Shown here: positions 9,454 through 17,940 of the stretch, piece after piece
How the letters are laid out: every line of letters starts with the position of its first letter
Position numbering within the stretch: position 1 is the stretch's first letter
Assembly: GCA_002325375.1 (NCBI GenBank)
Contig: DCRZ01000009.1
Coordinates: 1 to 64,000 of the forward strand
Source: Rhodospirillaceae bacterium UBA1479
GTDB lineage: Bacteria; Pseudomonadota; Alphaproteobacteria; Rhodospirillales; Casp-alpha2
Length of the DNA stretch: 64,000 nucleotides
Reading direction: 5' to 3'
Program-made: the position numbers and the translations under genes
The notes under the pieces: model-generated
Databases searched by the model: none
What the model saw: the letters and a program-made list of their open reading frames with translations, nothing else
What the model was told of the DNA's origin: nothing

Positions 9454-9825
9454 TTACTTGCCGGTCTGCAGGGGCGGGGCCGTGTCCGGGAGGTTCGCCG
9501 GCGGGAAGTCGTCTATTTCGCTGTCGACAGTGTTCTGGCCAAGCGGCTCCAGGTCGTTGCGCATCCACCAGTACCAGAAGCCCTGATCGCGCATCCATTT
9601 CTCAAGCCGCGTGAGATCGGTCCATTCCCGGGGCAGGCCGCGCGCGCTGTAGATCCGCGCCACGGCGCCGTCGACATAGGCCAGCACGCCCCAGGCAAAG
9701 GGATGTTTGTCCTGGTCACCGAAGCCGCCGCCCGCCTGCGTGCGATAGCAGCGGTAGACGACGGCATATTCGCCCAGCCGTCCCGCGTCGCGCAGGTAGG
9801 GGAAATCCGCTTGGGTGATGGTCAT
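9454..9825 (-). CDS. Small hypothetical protein, aromatic-rich
   Basis: 123 aa from the ATG at 9825, chosen because ggggt lies just upstream; starts at 9855 and further upstream are open but run into the inverted repeat at 9852-9893. I do not recognise a family. Visible features are a Trp/Tyr-rich stretch, MRDQGFWYWWMRNDLEPLG, a Pro-rich C-terminus and no signal peptide. It lies 33 bp downstream of the MscS start on the same strand and is divergent from the gabT-like operon. Confidence 0.5.
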   Translation of the reverse strand: MTITQADFPYLRDAGRLGEYAVVYRCYRTQAGGGFGDQDKHPFAWGVLAYVDGAVARIYSARGLPREWTDLTRLEKWMRDQGFWYWWMRNDLEPLGQNTVDSEIDDFPPANLPDTAPPLQTGK

Positions 9826-9851
9826 GGTGACCCCGAGAGCTACATCTTGAT

Positions 9852-9893
9852 CCATGATGTTGACACTTTCTGCGATTGCTGGCAACATCATGG
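9852..9893. repeat. 11-bp perfect inverted repeat, possible operator
   Basis: CCATGATGTTG (9852-9862) and CAACATCATGG (9883-9893) are exact reverse complements separated by 20 bp, in the divergent region between the small gene at 9454-9825 and the aminotransferase operon at 10031. Two-turn spacing of the half-site centres (about 31 bp) suits a dimeric or tetrameric repressor; an RNA hairpin is also possible. Confidence 0.45.
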
Positions 9894-10030
9894 TACATGG
9901 TGTAGTCCGTAGAGGCAACATCCCCCAAAGTTCCGGCCGTGACCGCGGCCCCAAACGGGGAGCCCGCAGCGGCCGCCGCCAGATTGAATCCGGCCGTCCA
10001 TCGTTGCGCCGGCGCATGGAGATACGGACA

Positions 10031-11335
10031 ATGACCGACAACCAGAGCCTGAACGCCCGCCGCCTGGCCGCGACCCCCCGCGGTGTCGCCACCGCCACTG
10101 CGATTTTCGCGGATCGCGCCGACAACGCCGAACTGTGGGACGTCGAAGGACGCCGCTACGTCGATTTCGCCGGCGGCATCGCGGTGCTCAACACCGGGCA
10201 CCGCAACCCGGAAGTCATGCGCCGCGTCGAGATCCAAATGGCGCGCTTCACCCATACGGCCTATCAGGTCATTCCTTATGAGCCCTATGTCGAGCTGGCT
10301 GAACGCCTGAACGAGCTGGCCCCGGGCCCGACGCCGAAGAAGACCCTGTTCGTCACCACCGGCGCCGAAGCCGTGGAAAACGCCGTCAAGATCGCCCGTG
10401 CCCATACGGGGCGTCCCGGTGTCATCGCTTTCGCCGGTGGCTTCCACGGCCGCACCCATATGACCATGGGCCTGACCGGCAAGGTGCTGCCTTATAAGAA
10501 GGGCTTCGGTCCGTTCCCCGGCGAGATCTATCACCTGCCGTTCCCCATGCCCCACCACGGGGTCACGGAAGCCGACGCCATCGCCGCGCTCAACCGCCTG
10601 TTCAAGGCGGACGTGGAACCGGAACGCATCGCCGCCATCATCATTGAGCCGGTCCAGGGCGAGGGCGGTTTCTACATCGCCTCATCGGAATTCCTGAAGG
10701 TGCTGCGCGACCTATGCGACGCCCACGGCATCCTGCTGATCGCCGACGAGGTTCAGACCGGCTTCGCACGGACCGGCAATATGTTTGCCATCGAACATTC
10801 CGGCATCGAACCCGACATGATCACCGTCGCCAAAAGCTTGGCCGGCGGCTTCCCGTTGGCCGGCGTGATCGGCAAGGCGGCCATCATGGACGCGCCCGAG
10901 CCCGGCGGCCTGGGCGGCACCTATGGTGGCAATCCGGTATCCTGCGCCGCCGCGCTCGGCGTTCTCGACGTTATCGAGCGCGAAGACCTGATCGTCCGTT
11001 CGCGTCAACTGGGTGAACGCCTCAAGGCACGCCTGACACGAATGCGCGCGAACACCAACCTGCATCCCATCGGCGATATCCGGGGATTGGGCGCCATGGT
11101 CGCGTTCGAGTTGGTCAAGACGCCGGGCACGCATGTTCCCGATGCCGAGGCCACCAAGGCGCTTTGCACGAAGGCGCTGGAGAACGGGTTGATCCTGCTG
11201 TCCTGCGGGGTGTTCGCCAATACTCTTCGCATCCTGGCTCCGTTGACGGCCAGTGACGCCCTCATCGACGAAGGCATGGATATCCTCGAACGCTCCCTGG
11301 CCGACATCGCACAAGCCGCCATGGCTGCCGAATGA
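10031..11335 (+). CDS. gabT: GabT-like omega-amino-acid (GABA) aminotransferase
   Basis: 434 aa from the ATG preceded by ggagatac; a longer frame from 9854 has no ribosome site. It is a class III PLP aminotransferase: TTGAEAVENAVKIAR (cofactor phosphate), FAGGFHGRT, LLIADEVQTGFARTG with the PLP-binding Asp, and the Schiff-base lysine at about residue 268 in ITVAKSLAGG, the same position as in E. coli GabT. The family transfers an omega amino group (GABA, 5-aminovalerate, sometimes diamines) to 2-oxoglutarate. It is the first gene of a same-strand block with an amidase, a decarboxylase, an ATP-grasp ligase and a C45 hydrolase, so a polyamine-derived substrate is likely. Confidence 0.88.
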   Translation: MTDNQSLNARRLAATPRGVATATAIFADRADNAELWDVEGRRYVDFAGGIAVLNTGHRNPEVMRRVEIQMARFTHTAYQVIPYEPYVELAERLNELAPGPTPKKTLFVTTGAEAVENAVKIARAHTGRPGVIAFAGGFHGRTHMTMGLTGKVLPYKKGFGPFPGEIYHLPFPMPHHGVTEADAIAALNRLFKADVEPERIAAIIIEPVQGEGGFYIASSEFLKVLRDLCDAHGILLIADEVQTGFARTGNMFAIEHSGIEPDMITVAKSLAGGFPLAGVIGKAAIMDAPEPGGLGGTYGGNPVSCAAALGVLDVIEREDLIVRSRQLGERLKARLTRMRANTNLHPIGDIRGLGAMVAFELVKTPGTHVPDAEATKALCTKALENGLILLSCGVFANTLRILAPLTASDALIDEGMDILERSLADIAQAAMAAE

Positions 11336-11411
11336 CCGGCACGGGGTGCCGGTTGACGCGGCTCACGCATTTTGAAACGATAACGACTTATCCAGCGGGG
11401 TACCCGAGATC

Positions 11412-12389
11412 ATGACGCCTTTTGCAATCGCCGGCGTCCAGATGCACATCGCGGCCACACATGAAAACGTGACCGCCATGGCCCATAAGATCGATCAAGT
11501 GGCAGCCCGGTTCCCCTGGGTGCAAATGGTCGTGTTCAGCGAACTGGCCGCCTTCGGACCCTTGCCGTCCAACCATCCGGAAAATCTCGACGCCACGCTC
11601 GAGACCTTCAAGAACCTGGCGCGTCAGTATCAGATCTGGCTGCTGCCCGGGACCCTATTCATGCGCCGCGCAGACGGCAAGCTGTACAATGTGGCGCCCG
11701 TGATCGATCCCAGCGGCACGGTCGTCGCCGAATACGCCAAGATGTTTCCCTTCACGCCCTACGAGGCGGGGGTCGAGGCGGGCCGCGAATTCTGTGTCTT
11801 CGACGTGCCCGATGTCGGGCGCTTCGGGCTGTCCATCTGTTATGACATCTGGTTTCCGGAAACCACACGCCAGCTGGCCGCCATGGGGGCCGAGGTCCTG
11901 CTTCACCCCGTGCTGACCGGCACCATCGACCGCGACATCGAACTGGCCATCGCCCAATCCACGGCGGCCATGTTCCAATGCTACATCTTCGACATCAACG
12001 GCCTGGCGGGTGGTGGAACCGGGCGGTCCTGCGTCGTCGATCCGGGCGGCACCGTCCTCTATCAGGCGGCCGGCCAGGACGAGATCATTCCCGTCGAAGT
12101 CGATTTGGCGCTGGTGCGCCGCCAGCGCGCCGTCGGCATCCGCGGCCTGGGCCAGACGCTGAAAAGCTTCCGCGATCACCGCCACGAATTTCCCGTCTAC
12201 GGCTACGAGGGCTTTGACGATACCTATCTGCAAAGCCTGGGGCCGCTGGAAATGCAGCCGAAAAATTCAAAAGCAGGGATAGATGCGCCGCCGCCGGCCG
12301 CGATCATGCCGCTGGCCGGCAATGAAGCCGCGCCGGCACCCGCGCCCGCCGTCGGCGTCGTGCCCCTGATAATCGAGGGAGGAGGATAA
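11412..12389 (+). CDS. Nitrilase-superfamily carbon-nitrogen hydrolase
   Basis: 325 aa cytoplasmic amidohydrolase. The catalytic triad is visible: Glu44 (VVFSELAAFGP), Lys110 (EYAKMFPFTPYEAG, with the second Glu118) and Cys143 (LSICYDIWFPETTR). The core ends near residue 280, followed by a low-complexity Ala/Pro tail (EAAPAPAPAVGVVPL) not needed for the fold. Family members hydrolyse or condense amides such as N-carbamoylputrescine or omega-amides; the specificity is not evident. Only 3 bp separate it from the decarboxylase gene. Confidence 0.85.
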   Translation: MTPFAIAGVQMHIAATHENVTAMAHKIDQVAARFPWVQMVVFSELAAFGPLPSNHPENLDATLETFKNLARQYQIWLLPGTLFMRRADGKLYNVAPVIDPSGTVVAEYAKMFPFTPYEAGVEAGREFCVFDVPDVGRFGLSICYDIWFPETTRQLAAMGAEVLLHPVLTGTIDRDIELAIAQSTAAMFQCYIFDINGLAGGGTGRSCVVDPGGTVLYQAAGQDEIIPVEVDLALVRRQRAVGIRGLGQTLKSFRDHRHEFPVYGYEGFDDTYLQSLGPLEMQPKNSKAGIDAPPPAAIMPLAGNEAAPAPAPAVGVVPLIIEGGG

Positions 12390-12392
12390 ACG

Positions 12393-15140
12393 ATGCCGGA
12401 TACCGCCGCGATCGAGGGCCGCCAGTCAATCAGCCATTACTACAACGCCTCTCAATTCCGTGCCGATACCTGGAACCGCCTGAAAAGCATCGTTTACCGC
12501 CTGTCCACCGCCCGGGCCCGCCCCGGCGACAAGGATGCCGCCCAGAAAATTCTCGACGAGCTGGAGCCCCTGGAAACCTATTGGGCGTTTCCCGGCCTGC
12601 ATGTCTTCGGTCATCTTCATGCCCTGCTCAAGGCGGATGAGTTCGAACATCTGACGCAGATCGTCAACGGCATCGTCGGCGCGCTCATGAGCGGCCAATA
12701 CCGCCGCCGCCACATCAATGTCCTGTCCCCGATCGAAGGCACCCTGACGGACGACGAGGACGAAGAAGCCGTCGACGAGCGCGCCCGACGCCGGCCTTAT
12801 TTCGAAGTCCTGATCGTCGACGACATCAATCCGGCCAGTCAGCGCCAGCAGCGCGACAGCCTTGTCGCCATGCGCCGCGACGAGGACGCCTTCACCTACG
12901 AGCCGGTGTTCGTCCCCAGCTTCGAAGACGCGCTGATCGCCATTCTGCTGAATCACAATCTGCAGTCCGTGGTCATCCGCTACGGCTTCCGGCCCCGCTC
13001 CAATCGGGTGATGCCGGTGCTGGAACGCTATCTCAAGCAATCGAAATGCGACGACCTGGACGATTTGGAACCGCAGCTCTACGGCATCCACCTTGCCGAC
13101 GTCATCGCCCGCATCCGCCCGGAACTGGATCTGTTCCTGGTCACCGACCAGAACGTCGAAGACATCGCCGGCCATGTCGGCGACGCCTGCCGGCGGGTGT
13201 TCTACAACCTCGAAGACTACATGGAACTGCATCTGAACATCCTGCGCGGGATCGAGTCGCGCTATCAGACGCCGTTCTTCACGGCGCTTCGCAGTTACGC
13301 CAAGCAGCCGACCGGCGTGTTCCACGCCCTGCCGATCTCGCGCGGCAAGTCCATCGTCAAATCCCATTGGATTCAGGACATGGGCGAGTTTTACGGCATG
13401 AACATCTTCCTGGCCGAAACCTCGACGACCTCGGGCGGGCTTGATTCCCTGCTGGAACCGCACGGCCCGCTGAAGCTGGCCCAGGAACTGACCGCCCGCG
13501 CCTTCGGCGCCAGGCATACCTTCTTCGCCACCAACGGCACCTCGACCTGCAACAAGATCGTCGTGCAGTCCATCGTGCGGCCCGGCGATATCGTTCTGGT
13601 CGACCGTGACTGCCACAAGTCGCACCATTACGGCATGGTCCTGGCCGGGGCCGAGGTGATCTATCTCGACAGCTACCCCCTGCATGAATATTCCATGTAC
13701 GGCGCAGTGCCGCTGCGGGTCATCAAGAAGACGCTTCTGGAACTGCGCGCCGCCGGCAAGCTCGACCGGGTGCGCATGCTGCTGCTGACCAACTGCACCT
13801 TCGACGGCATCGTCTACAACGTCGAACGGTTCATGGAGGAATGCCTGGCCATTAAGCCGGACCTGGTGTTCCTGTGGGACGAAGCCTGGTTCGGCTTCGC
13901 CCGCTTCGGGCCGACCTACCGCACCCGCACGGCCATGCACACGGCCGGGCGCCTGCGCGAGAAATACCGCTCCGACGACTACCGCGCCCTTTACGCGGCC
14001 AAGCAAAAGGACATCGACGCCATCGCGCCCGATGACATCGACGCCTTGTTGGACCGCCACCTTTATCCCGATCCGGACCAGGTGCGCGTGCGCGCCTATG
14101 CCACCCAATCGACGCACAAGACCCTGACGGCACTGCGTCAGGGCTCGATGATCCATGTCCACGACCAGGACTTCAGCGCCAAGGTCGAAGCCTCGTTCCA
14201 CGAGGCCTATATGACCCATACCTCGACCTCGCCCAACTATCAGATCCTGGCGTCCCTGGACGTCGGCCGCCGGCAGGTCGAACTGGAAGGGTTCGAGTTG
14301 GTCCAGAAACAGGTCGAGATGGCCATGGTGCTGCGCCAGCGCGTGCGCACCCATCCGCTGTTGTCGAAGCATTTCAAGATCCTGACCGTCGGCGACATGA
14401 TCCCGGCGGCGCATCGCCAGTCGGGGATCGAAAGCTATTACGATCCGGAAACCGGCTGGAACAACATCTGGGAAGCCTGGGACGGCGACGAGTTCTGTCT
14501 GGATGCGACGCGCATCACGCTCTATGTGGGCGATACCGGTCTTGACGGCGACACCTTCAAGAACGAGGTGCTGATGGACAAGTACGGCATCCAGATCAAT
14601 AAGACCTCGCGCAACACGGTCCTGTTCATGACCAACATCGGCACCACGCGGTCGTCGGTCGCCTATCTGATCGAGGTCCTGGTCAAGATCGCCCGCGAAC
14701 TGGAAGACCGGGTCGAGGACATGAACATGCCAGAGCGCAAGGTTCATGAGCGGCGCATCAATTCGCTGAAGAACGAATTGCCGCCGCTGCCGGACTTTTC
14801 CCGCTTCCACGATGCCTTCCGCCCGGACCCCAAGGGCACGACCGCCGAAGGCATCACGCGCACGGCCTTCTTCATGGCCTATGACGAAGCCAACTGCGAC
14901 TATCTCAGCCTCGATGACGGCGGCCTTGACGCCGCCATGAAAAGCGGGCGCGACGTGGTCTCGGCCAGCTTCATCATCCCCTATCCGCCGGGCTTCCCCA
15001 TCCTGGTGCCCGGACAGGTCATCAGCGATGAAATCATCGAATTTCTGCGCAAGCTCGACGTGAAGGAAATCCACGGCTACCGGCCGGACCTGGGACTTCG
15101 CGTCTTTACCGAGGCGGCGCTGGCGGCGCAGGCGAAATAA
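12393..15140 (+). CDS. Large Orn/Lys/Arg decarboxylase-family PLP enzyme
   Basis: 915 aa, well above the 650-760 aa of SpeA, AdiA, LdcI or SpeF. The start follows ggaggaggataaacg. Residues 1-130 form an unfamiliar helical extension with an acidic patch (TDDEDEEAVDERARRR). Next come a response-regulator-like wing domain starting YFEVLIVDDINPAS and the fold-type-I PLP domain: FFATNGTSTCNKIV, DRDCHKSHHYG, VFLWDEAWFGF and the Schiff-base lysine at about 576 in TQSTHKTLTALRQG. About 45 residues are inserted before that lysine. The typical C-terminal domain ends the protein. It should decarboxylate a basic amino acid to a diamine or agmatine. Confidence 0.85.
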   Translation: MPDTAAIEGRQSISHYYNASQFRADTWNRLKSIVYRLSTARARPGDKDAAQKILDELEPLETYWAFPGLHVFGHLHALLKADEFEHLTQIVNGIVGALMSGQYRRRHINVLSPIEGTLTDDEDEEAVDERARRRPYFEVLIVDDINPASQRQQRDSLVAMRRDEDAFTYEPVFVPSFEDALIAILLNHNLQSVVIRYGFRPRSNRVMPVLERYLKQSKCDDLDDLEPQLYGIHLADVIARIRPELDLFLVTDQNVEDIAGHVGDACRRVFYNLEDYMELHLNILRGIESRYQTPFFTALRSYAKQPTGVFHALPISRGKSIVKSHWIQDMGEFYGMNIFLAETSTTSGGLDSLLEPHGPLKLAQELTARAFGARHTFFATNGTSTCNKIVVQSIVRPGDIVLVDRDCHKSHHYGMVLAGAEVIYLDSYPLHEYSMYGAVPLRVIKKTLLELRAAGKLDRVRMLLLTNCTFDGIVYNVERFMEECLAIKPDLVFLWDEAWFGFARFGPTYRTRTAMHTAGRLREKYRSDDYRALYAAKQKDIDAIAPDDIDALLDRHLYPDPDQVRVRAYATQSTHKTLTALRQGSMIHVHDQDFSAKVEASFHEAYMTHTSTSPNYQILASLDVGRRQVELEGFELVQKQVEMAMVLRQRVRTHPLLSKHFKILTVGDMIPAAHRQSGIESYYDPETGWNNIWEAWDGDEFCLDATRITLYVGDTGLDGDTFKNEVLMDKYGIQINKTSRNTVLFMTNIGTTRSSVAYLIEVLVKIARELEDRVEDMNMPERKVHERRINSLKNELPPLPDFSRFHDAFRPDPKGTTAEGITRTAFFMAYDEANCDYLSLDDGGLDAAMKSGRDVVSASFIIPYPPGFPILVPGQVISDEIIEFLRKLDVKEIHGYRPDLGLRVFTEAALAAQAK

Positions 15141-15213
15141 GGACCTTCGCCCAACCGGTCAACCGCATGCCGACGCCCAATCACAATCATCCGACGAGGG
15201 AGGTCAATTCGAC

Positions 15214-16839
15214 ATGAACGCCAAGCCAGTGACCCGCAAGCCCGCCGCCGCCAAGAAACGCGCCACCAAGAAGCCCGCCGCCAAAAAAGCCGCCGCGAAA
15301 AGCGCCGTGAAGACGGTCGCCAAGAAGGCCGCGCCCGTGCGCAAGGCCCCGGCGAAGAAGGCCGCCGTCAAACGCCGGGTGGCGCGCAAGCCGAAAGAAC
15401 ACCTTCTGAATATTTCCGAGGTCCGGCGCTATTTCCACCGCAACGAAGACCCGATCTTTTTCATCTCGGCGACCAACTTCAACCTGTTGGGCATCGACGA
15501 ATGGTGCCGGAACTTCAAGTACATCAACTACATAGACTGCTATGACGGCCGGCATCCCAACACTTTCGTGCCGACCGAACAGGCACACCCGGAATTCGAA
15601 AGCATCGAGGACATCGTCGCCTATCTGCTGGAACACAAGGAAGTCATCGACTTTATCAAGTCCAAGGGCGGCAAGCCCAAGGCCGTGTTCCTGATGTTCG
15701 ACGAACGGGTCGAAAAGGCCTGCAAGGACCTGGGCATCGAAATCTGGTTCCCCAAGGCCAAGCTGCGCGAAAAAATCGACCACAAGATCGAAACCGTGCG
15801 CATCGGCAACAAGGCCGGGGTGCCCAGCGTGCCCAACGTGCTGGGCAAGATCGCGAGCTACGCCGACCTGCAGAAACTGGCCAAGCCCATCGGCAACGAT
15901 CTGGTCCTGCAGTCGGCCTTCGGCGATTCCGGCCATACGACCTTCTTCATCAAGTCGGAGAAGGATTTCAACAAGCACGCCCACGACATCATCGGCCAGG
16001 GTGAGATCAAGGTCATGAAGCGGATCAACTGCCGGGGTTCCGCCATCGAGGCCTGCGCCACCAAGAACGGCACCATCGTCGGCCCGCTGATGACCGAACT
16101 GGTCGGCTTCAAGGAATTGACGCCCTATCGCGGCGGCTGGTGCGGAAACGAGATCTTTTCCGACGCGTTCGAGAAAAAGATCCGCGACAAGGCCCGCAAG
16201 TACACCTTCGATTTCGGCAACCAGCTGGTCAAGGAAGGCTACCGGGGTTATTTCGAACTCGATTTCCTGATCGACCAGGACAACGGCGAAATCTATCTTG
16301 GCGAATGCAATCCGCGGGTCACGGGGGCCAGCTCCATGACCAACCATGCGGCCTTCGCCCATGCGGATGCGCCGCTGTTCCTGTTCCACCTGTTGGAATT
16401 CTCGGGCGTGAAGTTCGATCTCGACGTCGAGGAACTGAACAACCGCTGGGCCGATCCGGACAACATCGACGGCTGGTGCCAGATGGTCATCAAGCATACG
16501 GAAGACAATGTCGACTTCATCACCGAGGCCCCGGAAAGCGGCATTTGGCAGCTGAACAAGGACGGCAGCCTGACCTACGACCGTTTTGACTATCACCGCC
16601 GCGCCGTGGAAAACGAGAACGAGGCGTTTTTCCTGCGCATTCAGAACGTCGGCGATTTCCGCTATGAAGGCGCTGACCTGGGCATTCTCATCACCCGCGG
16701 CCGGGCCATGGACGACAAGTTCCGTCTGACCCGCCGCGCCAAGGCCTGGATCAAGGGAATCAAGTCGCAGTACAAGGCGCGGCCATTGCCGTCGGTCCCG
16801 CCCGTGGCGGCTGAGGCACCGGCGTTCAAGATTCTCTGA
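15214..16839 (+). CDS. ATP-grasp ligase with histone-H1-like Lys/Ala tail
   Basis: 541 aa, start set by gggagg 11 bases upstream. Residues 2-66 are almost only Lys, Ala, Arg, Pro and Val (motifs such as KKPAAKKAAAKSA), like the C-terminal tail of histone H1. From about residue 70 a pre-ATP-grasp domain begins, then an ATP-grasp fold: DLVLQSAFGDSGHTTFFI, the lid region, and the Mg-binding GYFELDFLID and GECNPRVTGASSMTNHA. Such proteins are sometimes labelled biotin carboxylase, but the biotin carboxyl carrier partner is absent; an amide- or peptide-bond-forming ligase is more likely. It lies 73 bp after the decarboxylase. Confidence 0.8.
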   Translation: MNAKPVTRKPAAAKKRATKKPAAKKAAAKSAVKTVAKKAAPVRKAPAKKAAVKRRVARKPKEHLLNISEVRRYFHRNEDPIFFISATNFNLLGIDEWCRNFKYINYIDCYDGRHPNTFVPTEQAHPEFESIEDIVAYLLEHKEVIDFIKSKGGKPKAVFLMFDERVEKACKDLGIEIWFPKAKLREKIDHKIETVRIGNKAGVPSVPNVLGKIASYADLQKLAKPIGNDLVLQSAFGDSGHTTFFIKSEKDFNKHAHDIIGQGEIKVMKRINCRGSAIEACATKNGTIVGPLMTELVGFKELTPYRGGWCGNEIFSDAFEKKIRDKARKYTFDFGNQLVKEGYRGYFELDFLIDQDNGEIYLGECNPRVTGASSMTNHAAFAHADAPLFLFHLLEFSGVKFDLDVEELNNRWADPDNIDGWCQMVIKHTEDNVDFITEAPESGIWQLNKDGSLTYDRFDYHRRAVENENEAFFLRIQNVGDFRYEGADLGILITRGRAMDDKFRLTRRAKAWIKGIKSQYKARPLPSVPPVAAEAPAFKIL

Positions 16840-16875
16840 CAAGGAAACGGGATCCTGCTGCCGGAAAGCACCTTA

Positions 16876-17856
16876 TTGACGTTTCAGGCGGTCTCGGAAA
16901 AGAAGCCCGGGGACAAATGGCGCGCGCTTTTTCAGCGGCACTGGCCTGCTTATGAACGGTGGTTCCTGTCGGAGGGGATCGAGGCGCGGCAGACCTATCT
17001 GGCCGGCCTCCGGGCGCTGAAAAGCCACATGCCTGAATTGGTGCCGACCTATGAGGCGCTGGTTGATCTCGCCGGCGGCGGTGATACGGCGGCCCGGTTT
17101 CTCAGCTTCTACTGCCCGCCGCCCTATTTGTCGGGCTGCTCTCAGGCTGTCTGGCTCGGCTCGGAACCGCTTCTGGTCCGCAACTACGATTATCCACCGC
17201 AATTGTGCGACGGCGTCATTCTCGGCACAGGTTGGAACCGGCAATGGGTTACGGGGATGTCGGATGGCCTGTTCGGAATGGTCGACGGCATGAACGAGGC
17301 GGGCCTGGCGGTTTCCTTGACGTTTGGCGGCAGAACCATTGTTGGGGAAGGGTTCGGCGTTCCCTTGATCATTCGCTATATCCTGGAATTTTGTCGGACG
17401 ACCACCGAGGCGGCAAAGGCGCTCAAGCGCATTCCCTGTCATATGGCCTATAACGTCACCGTCGTCGACCGCAAGGGACGCTATTTAACGGCCTACCTGT
17501 CACCGGACCGGGGATGCGTCATCACGGATTCCCGTGTCGCCACCAACCATCAGGAACAGGTGGAATGGCACCGTCATGCGCGGGCCACGGCGACGGTGGA
17601 ACGCGAACGGTTTCTGTTGCATCGCCTGACCCTGCATGACGAACCGGCGGACCGCTTTATCGCCGCCTTCCAAAAACCGCCGTTGTATTCGATGGCCTAT
17701 GACCGAGGCTTTGGAACGCTCTACACCTCCGTCTATTGGCCGGCTCAGGGCCTTGTGGAATACCGCTGGCCCAATGAAACCTGGTGTCACCACGTGGCCG
17801 CGCTTGACGAGGGTGTGCGGCAGATCAGATATCCGGTTGGCGTTTTGAGGGCTTGA
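16876..17856 (+). CDS. C45-family autoproteolytic acyltransferase/hydrolase
   Basis: 326 aa from a TTG start (ggaaag upstream; no ATG fits). It resembles the acyl-CoA:6-aminopenicillanate acyltransferase / C45 Ntn-hydrolase family. The predicted self-cleavage site is Gly87-Cys88 (YLSGCSQAVW), making Cys88 the N-terminal nucleophile of the mature chain, followed by the family's VRNYDYPP (Asn103) and GMNEAGLAVSLTFGG. Family members cleave or transfer acyl groups on amides. There is no signal peptide, so it acts in the cytoplasm. It closes the amine/ligase operon and is convergent with cysG. Confidence 0.83.
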   Translation: MTFQAVSEKKPGDKWRALFQRHWPAYERWFLSEGIEARQTYLAGLRALKSHMPELVPTYEALVDLAGGGDTAARFLSFYCPPPYLSGCSQAVWLGSEPLLVRNYDYPPQLCDGVILGTGWNRQWVTGMSDGLFGMVDGMNEAGLAVSLTFGGRTIVGEGFGVPLIIRYILEFCRTTTEAAKALKRIPCHMAYNVTVVDRKGRYLTAYLSPDRGCVITDSRVATNHQEQVEWHRHARATATVERERFLLHRLTLHDEPADRFIAAFQKPPLYSMAYDRGFGTLYTSVYWPAQGLVEYRWPNETWCHHVAALDEGVRQIRYPVGVLRA

Positions 17857-17940
17857 GCGGCCTGCGCTTCCTCCATATCCGGTGGGGGTGGCGAGCCGGA
17901 CAATCCTTCTGCTCGATGCCTGCCGCGGAGAGAAACCGCG

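Noticed and set aside
9854..10030. N-terminal extension of the GabT-like aminotransferase
   Set aside because: No ribosome site at 9854, Arg-rich unlike the family, and the frame crosses the inverted repeat.
12426..15074. 882-codon open frame antisense to the decarboxylase gene
   Set aside because: It is a mirror of a highly GC3-biased gene; its translation lacks domain features, and the sense strand carries clear PLP motifs.
15187..16842. 551-codon open frame antisense to the ATP-grasp gene
   Set aside because: Shadow frame; the opposite strand has ATP-grasp metal-binding motifs and a ribosome site.
17924..17940. CGCGG-AGAGAAA-CCGCG hairpin between the C45 gene and cysG as a terminator
   Set aside because: Only five base pairs and no T tract; too weak to call.
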